Positions 1 through 5,712 of a stretch of DNA of 5,981 nucleotides are shown here, piece by piece. Source of the stretch: an uncultured Bacteroidales bacterium (GTDB taxonomy: Bacteria; Bacteroidota; Bacteroidia; Bacteroidales; UBA932); contig CAMHRD010000078.1 in NCBI GenBank assembly GCA_946187365.1, forward strand, positions 1-5,981, written 5' to 3'. Every line of letters starts with the position of its first letter. Position 1 is the stretch's first letter. A model generated the notes under the pieces. The model did not search any database, was not told where the DNA came from, and was given only the letters and a program-made list of their open reading frames with translations. Made by a program: the position numbers and the translations under genes.

Positions 1-1
1 G

Positions 2-874
2 AACCCTATTATTGTTCTTACTACCGGAACAGATTACTACAAGGAGATCATAGAGAACAAGTTGGAGCCGGGTATTCCAAATATGTACTCACTCAAGAAG
101 TTTGACCAGGTGGTTAAAAAGATGGGAGTTAAGAGTTATCCAGTTCATATTAAGCTTGATACCGGTATGCACCGCCTCGGCTTTATGGAGAAGGAACTGC
201 CGGAACTTTTAGATTTCTTAAAGTTCCATAAGGAGATTCACGTTCAGAGCATCTACTCTCACCTGGCTGCATCTGATGAGAAGAAGTGGGATAAGTTCAC
301 CCTCTCTCAGGTAGCGCTCTATGATAAAATGGCTCCGCAGATTGACAAGGCTGTTGGATACCACCCTATCCATCATATTCTCAACTCCGCAGGTATTGAG
401 CGTTTTACTCAGTTCCAGAAAGATATGGTACGTCTGGGTATTGGCATCTACGGCGTAAGCGCTGTAGATCAGTCTCTTGTTAAGCCTGTTGCTTCACTCA
501 AGTGCAGAATACTTCAGATTAAAGAACTCTCTCCTGCAGACGGAACCGTTGGTTACGGACGCCACGGAAAGATTGAGAAGCCTTCCAAGATTGCAACCCT
601 TCCTTTGGGTTATGCAGACGGCATTAACCGCCACATGGGAAGAGGTGCAGCCAAGTTCTGCGTTAACGGCAAACTGGTTCCTACTATTGGAAACATCTGC
701 ATGGATATGTGCATGATAGATGTTACCGGAGTTAAGGACGTTAAGGTTGGAGATATTGTTACCGTGTTTGGAGACAAACCAACTGCAATAGACCAGGCAA
801 AAGTTCTGGGAACTATTCCTTACGAGATCTACACCTCTATTGCTAAGAGAGTTAAGAGAGTTGTAGTTAAGTAA
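2..874 (+). CDS. alr: Alanine racemase domain, 5'-truncated; probably the C-terminal half of a MurF-Alr fusion
   Basis: A PLP-dependent racemase that interconverts L- and D-alanine in the cytoplasm to supply D-Ala-D-Ala for peptidoglycan. The frame is open from base 2 with no start codon, so the gene begins outside the window; the TTG at 62 is an internal codon. Visible family motifs are HIKLDTGMHRLGF (from base 146, with the lysine at 152-154 that is carbamylated in characterised racemases), NSAGIERF, the catalytic tyrosine in VGYGRHG (codon 554-556), the PLGYADG block, and GNICMDMCMID with the conserved Cys-Met-Asp from base 698. The C-terminal beta domain is complete and ends in RVKRVVVK. 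The PLP-binding lysine lies upstream and cannot be checked. The wording of these motifs, and the LEPGIPNMYS segment before them, resembles the Bacteroidota proteins in which Alr is fused behind MurF, but MurF itself is not visible. The stop codon directly abuts that of convergent holA. Confidence 0.95.
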   Translation, partial: NPIIVLTTGTDYYKEIIENKLEPGIPNMYSLKKFDQVVKKMGVKSYPVHIKLDTGMHRLGFMEKELPELLDFLKFHKEIHVQSIYSHLAASDEKKWDKFTLSQVALYDKMAPQIDKAVGYHPIHHILNSAGIERFTQFQKDMVRLGIGIYGVSAVDQSLVKPVASLKCRILQIKELSPADGTVGYGRHGKIEKPSKIATLPLGYADGINRHMGRGAAKFCVNGKLVPTIGNICMDMCMIDVTGVKDVKVGDIVTVFGDKPTAIDQAKVLGTIPYEIYTSIAKRVKRVVVK

Positions 875-1915
875 TTAAATCAGAATTTTAGATAGCAATT
901 CATTGAGGAGGGCTCCGTCATCGGAGCTCCCTCCGTAATTGCTCTTACTCCTTAAATCACAATCCTTTATAAGGGAGATTATATTCATTGTCTTAAAGAG
1001 AGGGTAGTTTCTGGCCGCCGTCTGGTACTCCCTAACTCTCATAGTTCCAAAGACTCCCGCCTTCATGCAGGCCTGGAAGAAATCTCTCTCTCCGCCCATT
1101 ATGGTTGCCTGAATAACCAGAAGCTGATTGAAGTAGAAAAACATTGCACCCAGGGTGGCCTGAATAGGATACTTCTTGGAGTTGTTGGCAAAGACCTCTG
1201 CAATCTCAAAGCACCGCAGGCGGTTCTTCTCCCCTATTGCCTTGCAGAGTTCAAACGGATTGTAATCTCTTGATATACCAACGTTTACCTCCACATCCTT
1301 TGCAGTGATTACCTTTCCGTCTATGCCTTTAAAGAGTTTATCTATCTCCAGAACTATCTTCCTTAAAGAGGAGCCTGTGCTCTGGCTCAATAGCTGGGCT
1401 GCATCCTGCTCAATCCTGTACCCCTTGTCTGCAACGTAGTCTGTAATCCACTGCGGCACCTTCCACTCGTCCAGCGCAAAAGAATCCAGCACCTCCGCTT
1501 TATCTTTCAGTTTCTTATAAAAGCCGGTACGTTTGTCCAGCGCTTTGCCGGTAAAGGAGAGAACCAGAATCGTATCGGGAGCAGGAGAAGCCAAATAATA
1601 CTCAAAAGGCTGCAAGGAAGAGAGTTGCTGCGCCTCCTTCACAATAATGAGCTGATAATCTGACTCCACCGGGTACCTTCTGCAGAGGCAGACAATCTGC
1701 CCCGCGTCCGTGTCATTGCCGTATACCACGCTGAAGTTGAAGTCTTTCTGGCTCTCTGAAAGCACAGAAGATGAGAGGGCCTCAATAATGACGTCTGCAT
1801 AGTAAGGCTCCTCGCCGGCAAGAACGTAGATTTTTGCAAATCTGCGTTGCCGGATATCCTCCATTATCTGCTGGAATTTCCTCTGACTCCCCTCTTTATC
1901 TGCCTTTTGTGCCAT
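875..1915 (-). CDS. holA: DNA polymerase III subunit delta
   Basis: The delta subunit of the clamp loader, which opens the beta sliding clamp so it can be placed on primed DNA. The length of 346 residues is normal for the family. The N-terminal AAA+-like domain starts with IYVLAGEEPYYAD (residues 29-41), the clamp-contacting region. RRYPVESDYQLIIVKEAQQL (79-98) is the usual delta segment after the Walker A-like region, and FTGKALDKR (121-129) is characteristic of Bacteroidota HolA. ISRDYNPFELCKAI (214-227) opens the C-terminal collar domain, and residues 319-346 (DLRSKSN...LLNELLSKIL) match the family end. As is normal for delta, there is no functional ATPase P-loop. The start at 1915 gives about 17 residues before the conserved QQIMEDIR region; M18 is a possible shorter start. 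It is divergent from the CCA fusion gene and convergent with alr. Confidence 0.95.
   Translation of the reverse strand: MAQKADKEGSQRKFQQIMEDIRQRRFAKIYVLAGEEPYYADVIIEALSSSVLSESQKDFNFSVVYGNDTDAGQIVCLCRRYPVESDYQLIIVKEAQQLSSLQPFEYYLASPAPDTILVLSFTGKALDKRTGFYKKLKDKAEVLDSFALDEWKVPQWITDYVADKGYRIEQDAAQLLSQSTGSSLRKIVLEIDKLFKGIDGKVITAKDVEVNVGISRDYNPFELCKAIGEKNRLRCFEIAEVFANNSKKYPIQATLGAMFFYFNQLLVIQATIMGGERDFFQACMKAGVFGTMRVREYQTAARNYPLFKTMNIISLIKDCDLRSKSNYGGSSDDGALLNELLSKILI
894..943. terminator. Long interrupted stem-loop in the 3' end of holA, possible bidirectional transcript end for alr/holA
   Basis: Three nested paired blocks: AGCAATT (894-900) with AATTGCT (937-943), GGAGGG (907-912) with CCCTCC (929-934), and CTCCG (913-917) with CGGAG (922-926), around a TCAT loop. 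That is 18 potential base pairs, interrupted by one internal loop (6 against 2 nt) and one 2-nt bulge. The structure starts 20 bases after the alr stop and lies inside holA codons for the Gly/Ser/Asp-rich segment near residues 328-334. No clear T-run follows on either strand, so it is not a classical intrinsic terminator. It may end or protect the 3' ends of the converging transcripts, because there is no intergenic room for a terminator. Confidence 0.4.
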
Positions 1916-1940
1916 AAAAAACTCAACCGGTTTTACTCTT

Positions 1941-1948
1941 CAAAATTA
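1941..1948 (-). promoter_or_regulatory. Bacteroidota-type -7 promoter element for holA
   Basis: Read on the minus strand this is TAATTTTG, a perfect match to the Bacteroidota -7 consensus TAnnTTTG. It lies 25 bases upstream of the holA ATG, which would leave a short leader of about 20 bases. No clear -33 TTTG partner is visible. An 8-bp palindrome AACCGGTT (1925-1932) falls in the predicted leader and could be an operator, but nothing else supports that. The element is short and the region A/T-rich, so a chance match is possible. Confidence 0.4.
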
Positions 1949-1962
1949 GATAAAAAATTTGA

Positions 1963-1970
1963 TATCTTTG
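1963..1970 (+). promoter_or_regulatory. Bacteroidota-type -7 promoter element for the three-gene + strand unit
   Basis: TATCTTTG is a perfect TAnnTTTG match, ending 4 bases before the ATG at 1975. At the usual spacing, transcription would start at or next to the A of the start codon, implying a leaderless or nearly leaderless mRNA. No good -33 TTTG is visible about 25 bases upstream. A small inverted repeat ATATC/GATAT (1962-1966 and 1972-1976) flanks the last bases of the element and runs into the start codon. Confidence 0.45.
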
Positions 1971-1974
1971 TGAT

Positions 1975-3780
1975 ATGGAAGAAGTCTTTGACCCGTTGAG
2001 GAAGAAATATGTGGCGCTGACGCCGGAGGAGAATGTACGCCAACAATTGATTACCTATCTTAATGAAAAGAGGGGTTGGCCGCTGCATCAGATGATGAGC
2101 GAGACAGAGATTAAGATTGGAGAGGTCAAACTCAGATGTGACATTGTCTGCTATGACAGGGATCTTAAGCCAAAGATGATTGTTGAGTGCAAGAGACCTA
2201 CCGTTAAAATCACTTCAAAGACTTTTGAACAGCTTTGGAACTACGCCCTCATTCTCAAGGTAGATTACATTGTTGCAACCAACGGAAAGAAGAGTTACTG
2301 CTGCCGTTTCAACAAAAACGAGCAGAAGTATGACTTCATTGAGGATATCCCTTCTTACAATCAGAAAAAAGAGTTTCCGGATAATCCGTTCCTTAATGAC
2401 GAGATCTTTCACATCATATCCGAGACCGCAGAGGAGCAGGGTGTAAGATGCTTTGTCATTGGCGGTTACGTAAGAGACTGTTTCCTTCAGAGAGAGCGTA
2501 ATGATATTGACGTTGTTGTTGAAGGAAGCGGAATTGATTTGGCCAAGGCCGTTGGTGTGAAGGTAAAGAGCAAGGTTTCCGTATTCAAGAATTTTGGAAC
2601 CGCAATGCTCAAATTCAAGGGAGTTGAGATTGAGTTTGTGGGAGCAAGAAGGGAATCATACAACAGAAATTCCCGCAAGCCTATTGTAGAGGACGGCACT
2701 CTGGAAGATGACCAGAAGCGGCGAGACTTTACCGTTAATGCCCTTGCATTCTCCTTGCAAAGAGAAGATTACGGCAACCTGGTAGATCCGTTCGGCGGTG
2801 TAGCAGACCTTCAGAAAGGGTTGCTGAGAACACCGCTTGATCCGGACGTTACATACAGTGATGACCCTCTCAGAATGATCCGTGCCGTTAGGTTTGCAAG
2901 CCAGTTGAAATTCACCATTGTGCCGGAATCTATCGAGAGTATAAAGAGAAACGTAAAGAGGTTGGAAATTCTTAGCAGAGAGAGGATTGCAGAGGAGATG
3001 AATAAAATTCTGATGTCAGAAAAACCTTCAATCGGACTCTTGCTACTCCAGGAGACGGGGCTGATGAATGAGTTTCTGCCGCAGATTAGTGCGCTGCAAG
3101 GTGTTGAGACTCTGGAGGGTAAGGGGCACAAGGATAACTTTGCACACACCTTGCAGGTTGTAGACAATATATCTCAAAAGACAGATAATCTGTGGCTTAG
3201 ATGGGCCGCACTGCTTCACGATATTGGCAAACCGCTTACAAAAAAATATGAGCCGGGAACGGGTTGGACCTTCCACGGACACGAGATTGTAGGTGCCAAG
3301 ATGGTGCCCGGAATCTTTAAGAAGATGAAAATGCCGCTGAACGAGAAGATGAAGTATGTTCAGAAACTTGTGGCATTGCATCTGAGGCCTATCGCTCTTG
3401 TGGAGGACACCGTAACAGACTCTGCAGTAAGGCGTTTGCTCTTTGACGCGGGAGATGATATTGATGATTTGATGACGCTCTGCGAGGCGGATATAACCTC
3501 AAAGAACGAGGCCAAAGTACGCCGCCACAAGCAGAACTTCCTGCTGGTAAGAGAGAAACTGGTGGAGGTGGAGGCAAAGGATGCAATACGCAACTTTAAG
3601 AATCCTGTTACCGGTGAGATGGTTATGGAATACTTTGGTATTGAGCCATCCAGAGAGATTGGGGAGATTAAGGAGTATGTGAAGAACGCCATTTTGGACG
3701 GGAAGATTGAGAACAACTATGAGCAGGCCTTTGAACTTATGAAGCAGAAGGGAGCTGAGTTGGGACTTACGAAACGTTAA
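1975..3780 (+). CDS. cca: Fusion protein: HsdR-N-like PD-(D/E)XK domain plus CCA tRNA nucleotidyltransferase with HD domain
   Basis: 601 residues in one open frame. Residues 1-125 match the small HsdR N-terminal-like family (HSDR_N_2 type), which in Bacteroidales is, as I recall, usually a separate short protein. They carry a PD-(D/E)XK-like set: E19 in LTPEE, D56 in LRCDIV, E71-C-K73 in IVECK, and Q86. Residues 126-137 are a polar linker. From about 138 the protein is a full class II CCA-adding enzyme, which adds or repairs the 3' CCA of tRNA in the cytoplasm: VIGGYVRD (161-168), metal-binding D177-I-D179, RRDFTVNA (249-256), DPFGG (271-275), the nucleotide-selecting DDPLRMIRAVRFA (296-308) and SRERIAEEM (334-342). 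An HD phosphohydrolase domain follows (H391, LLHDIGKP at 413-420, HGHE at 434-437, H469). A typical CCA enzyme of this group starts near residue 138. No ATG, GTG or TTG occurs in frame between residues 133 and 163, so the enzyme has no start of its own. The CCA assignment is very sure; the role of the nuclease-like domain is unknown. Confidence 0.93.
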   Translation: MEEVFDPLRKKYVALTPEENVRQQLITYLNEKRGWPLHQMMSETEIKIGEVKLRCDIVCYDRDLKPKMIVECKRPTVKITSKTFEQLWNYALILKVDYIVATNGKKSYCCRFNKNEQKYDFIEDIPSYNQKKEFPDNPFLNDEIFHIISETAEEQGVRCFVIGGYVRDCFLQRERNDIDVVVEGSGIDLAKAVGVKVKSKVSVFKNFGTAMLKFKGVEIEFVGARRESYNRNSRKPIVEDGTLEDDQKRRDFTVNALAFSLQREDYGNLVDPFGGVADLQKGLLRTPLDPDVTYSDDPLRMIRAVRFASQLKFTIVPESIESIKRNVKRLEILSRERIAEEMNKILMSEKPSIGLLLLQETGLMNEFLPQISALQGVETLEGKGHKDNFAHTLQVVDNISQKTDNLWLRWAALLHDIGKPLTKKYEPGTGWTFHGHEIVGAKMVPGIFKKMKMPLNEKMKYVQKLVALHLRPIALVEDTVTDSAVRRLLFDAGDDIDDLMTLCEADITSKNEAKVRRHKQNFLLVREKLVEVEAKDAIRNFKNPVTGEMVMEYFGIEPSREIGEIKEYVKNAILDGKIENNYEQAFELMKQKGAELGLTKR

Positions 3781-3791
3781 AAATAAGTTGT

Positions 3792-4364
3792 ATGAAAAAG
3801 TTGATTTTGATTGCTGCAGCACTGCTGTTTTCCTTTGCAGCAGCAAATGCACAGGAGCAGAACCCTCAGGAGATGAAGGGTGAAAGACCTCAGCCTCAAA
3901 GGGTTAAACCTAAGGACAGAGCAAGGGCAAATGCAGACACCCTGAACGCTTTGGTTCAGCTGGATGAGAAACAGTACAAGAAAGTCTACAAGATTTTCCT
4001 TGAGGAGGCAAACTCCATTTACGATCTGTTCCCAAATAGAAGTGGCGGAGGCAGACCTCCTATGGGAGGCGGAAGACCTCCTATGGGCGGCGGAAGACCC
4101 GGCGGCGTTAGCGGCGGCGGTGGAAGAGCACCTATGGGCGGCTACAGCGGTGGCGGCAGACCTCCTATGAACGGCCAGATGAAGAGTTTCCCGGAGAGAA
4201 TCAAAGAGATACAGGAGAAGAGAGAGAAGAAACTTAAGAAGATTCTCACTGAGGAGCAGTATCAGATTTATGATGAGAGTGAATTCAAGAAAGGATTATC
4301 AAGAGGTTTTGGAAGAGGTCCTAGAATGGGACAGGGAGAGAGACCGCAACCTGTTCAAATGTAA
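3792..4364 (+). CDS. Secreted Gly/Arg/Pro-repeat protein with LTxxQ (Spy/CpxP-like) motifs
   Basis: 190 residues. A clear Sec signal peptide (MKK, then a hydrophobic run to residue 17) ends in AANA, with probable cleavage before Q21, so the protein is likely periplasmic or surface-associated. Two helical, charged segments each contain an LTxxQ-like motif: LDEKQYKKVYKIFLEE (57-72) and LTEEQYQIYDE (152-162). This pairing resembles the Spy/CpxP-like or DUF4890-like periplasmic proteins of Bacteroidota. Between them lies a low-complexity Gly/Arg/Pro/Met region (85-126). GERPQP occurs both after the signal region (30-35) and near the C-terminus (182-187). The start is 11 bases after the upstream stop, with no Shine-Dalgarno sequence, and the stop is 6 bases before the next ATG, which suggests co-transcription. 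The chaperone-like family assignment is tentative and the actual function is not known. Confidence 0.85.
   Translation: MKKLILIAAALLFSFAAANAQEQNPQEMKGERPQPQRVKPKDRARANADTLNALVQLDEKQYKKVYKIFLEEANSIYDLFPNRSGGGRPPMGGGRPPMGGGRPGGVSGGGGRAPMGGYSGGGRPPMNGQMKSFPERIKEIQEKREKKLKKILTEEQYQIYDESEFKKGLSRGFGRGPRMGQGERPQPVQM
4044..4169 (+). repeat. In-frame tandem repeat encoding GGGRPPM-type units
   Basis: Residues 85-126 of the secreted protein are built from variants of a 21-base, 7-residue unit: GGGRPPM, GGGRPPM, a partial GGGRPGG, a diverged GGGGRAPM, GGYS, and a last GGGRPPM. The first two units differ by only a few bases (4044-4064 and 4065-4085), which fits recent tandem duplication; the later ones have drifted. 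Unit number could vary between strains by slippage without breaking the frame. The region is predicted to be disordered. Confidence 0.85.
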
Positions 4365-4370
4365 TAGATT

Positions 4371-5690
4371 ATGGAAGATAAAAACATCAGCCGCCGCAAA
4401 GCGCTTAAACTATTGGGGCTGGGAGCTGTAGCAACAGTTTCCGCTATGAGTTTCAAAAGCAATCCATTTATGAACAACCTCCAGGCAAAAGCACTTAACG
4501 GAGAGATTACTCCGGTAGACAAACGCCGTAACAGCAAGAACGGAGATATGATCTCTATGATTGGATTCGGCTGTATGAGATTCCCAGTTAACGGTAAGGG
4601 CAGAAACGCTCCTATAGATGTAGAACAGGCTCAGAAACTGGTAGATTACGCCTACGCTCACGGTATCAACTACTATGATACCGCATACGTTTATCACGGC
4701 GGAAAGAGCGAGGGAGTAATTGGAAACGCTCTGAAAAAATATCCAAGAAACAGTTACTATTTGGCAGACAAAATGCCTGGTTACTATGTAAAACAGAAAG
4801 AGGATATTCCAAGAATCTTTGAGGAGCAGCTTCAGCGCTGTGGCGTGGATTACTTTGATTACTACCTGCTTCACACGCTCGGGAAGGTGAGTGACTATGA
4901 CAGAGTTTATGAGGAGTTTGGCGGTTACAACTATCTGTTGGAGCAGAAGAAAAAAGGCCGCATAAAGAACCTTGGTTTCTCATTCCACGGAGACAGACAG
5001 GGTTGGGACTACTTCATAGATAAGCATGATTGGGACTTTGTTCAGATTCAGCTCAACTACATTGACTGGGCAATAGACGGAGAGTACCTTTATAACTCAC
5101 TGGTAGAACATAAGATACCATGTATTGTTATGGAGCCTCTGCTGGGAGGAAGACTGGCAACTCTCTCAAAGGCAGCAAACAATATGTTGCTGGAGAAAAA
5201 TCCAAACAACTCCATAGCATCCTGGGCCTTCAGATACTTGGGCACTCTGCCGGGAGTTCTTGTATCTCTGAGCGGTATGACCTATATGGAGCACCTGGAG
5301 GATAACGTTAAGACTTTCACCAACTTTAAGCCTCTTTCAGCAGATGAGCAGGCTACTCTTCAGAAGGCAATCATAGAGTATCAGAAGTTTAACAGAATCA
5401 ACTGCACCGCTTGCCGTTACTGTATGCCTTGCCCGTTTGAGGTTGAGATTCCGTCTGTCTTTGCTACTTATAATAAGATGGTTATGGAGAGCAACATTCC
5501 AAGCAAGGATGATCAGAGAGAAGAGGATTACAAGAAGAGAAAGGCGGAATTCACCAAGGCCTTCAGAGAGAAATTCTCAGCAGGCGGCGCTCCTTCTCAG
5601 TGCGTAGCTTGCGGAGAATGTCTTTCCAAATGCCCTCAGCATCTGGCAATTCCAGATCTGATGAGTTCTATAAACAAGATAATGGAATAA
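4371..5690 (+). CDS. Aldo/keto reductase with C-terminal ferredoxin-type iron-sulfur domain and Tat-like leader
   Basis: 439 residues. The N-terminus has a twin-arginine-like signal (SRRKALK at residues 7-13, then a hydrophobic stretch to about 26, with AKA at 39-41 as a possible cleavage site), so the enzyme may be exported folded or membrane-tethered. Residues 60-320 are an aldo/keto reductase TIM barrel with the usual tetrad intact: D103 and Y108 in DTAYVY, K134 in LADKMP and H168 in YLLHTL. The C-terminus carries two cysteine clusters, C345-C348-C351-C354-P and C411-C414-C417-C421-P, the pattern of a two-[4Fe-4S] ferredoxin domain, separated by a charged helical insert (375-402). Such enzymes are common in Bacteroidota; they presumably use NAD(P)H and pass electrons through the clusters, but the substrate cannot be read from the sequence. 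The start lies 6 bases after the preceding stop, so it is probably the last gene of the three-gene unit. Confidence 0.93.
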   Translation: MEDKNISRRKALKLLGLGAVATVSAMSFKSNPFMNNLQAKALNGEITPVDKRRNSKNGDMISMIGFGCMRFPVNGKGRNAPIDVEQAQKLVDYAYAHGINYYDTAYVYHGGKSEGVIGNALKKYPRNSYYLADKMPGYYVKQKEDIPRIFEEQLQRCGVDYFDYYLLHTLGKVSDYDRVYEEFGGYNYLLEQKKKGRIKNLGFSFHGDRQGWDYFIDKHDWDFVQIQLNYIDWAIDGEYLYNSLVEHKIPCIVMEPLLGGRLATLSKAANNMLLEKNPNNSIASWAFRYLGTLPGVLVSLSGMTYMEHLEDNVKTFTNFKPLSADEQATLQKAIIEYQKFNRINCTACRYCMPCPFEVEIPSVFATYNKMVMESNIPSKDDQREEDYKKRKAEFTKAFREKFSAGGAPSQCVACGECLSKCPQHLAIPDLMSSINKIME

Positions 5691-5695
5691 CCCTC

Positions 5696-5712
5696 AGGCT
5701 ACTCAATAGCCT
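5696..5712. terminator. Short inverted repeat across the convergent gene ends
   Basis: AGGCTA (5696-5701) and TAGCCT (5707-5712) form a perfect 6-bp stem with a 5-base CTCAA loop. It overlaps the stop codon of the minus-strand gene and begins 6 bases after the stop of the reductase. No T-run follows on either strand, so it is at best a weak or accessory transcript end. Confidence 0.25.

Noticed and set aside
62..64. TTG at 62 as the start of a shorter alanine racemase
   Set aside because: The frame is open upstream to base 2, with sequence that continues the racemase barrel, so the start is outside the window.
1975..2350. A type I restriction-modification system, because of the HsdR-like domain
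   Set aside because: Only the small N-terminal nuclease-like domain is present. There are no helicase motor motifs and no hsdM or hsdS nearby, and the domain is fused to a CCA enzyme.
2811..3852. Several open frames of 65-118 codons on the minus strand across the CCA domain and the junction with the secreted-protein gene
   Set aside because: They are antisense to a strongly conserved coding region, overlap each other, and show serine/leucine-rich compositions typical of shadow frames.
4047..4085. GGAGG/CCTCC mini-hairpins in the repeat region as an RNA regulatory element
   Set aside because: They follow from the Gly and Pro codons of each repeat unit and need no separate explanation.
4410..4983. 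Minus-strand open frames of 154 and 105 codons within the aldo/keto reductase
   Set aside because: The plus-strand reading carries the full catalytic tetrad and family motifs; the antisense products resemble nothing and are shadows.
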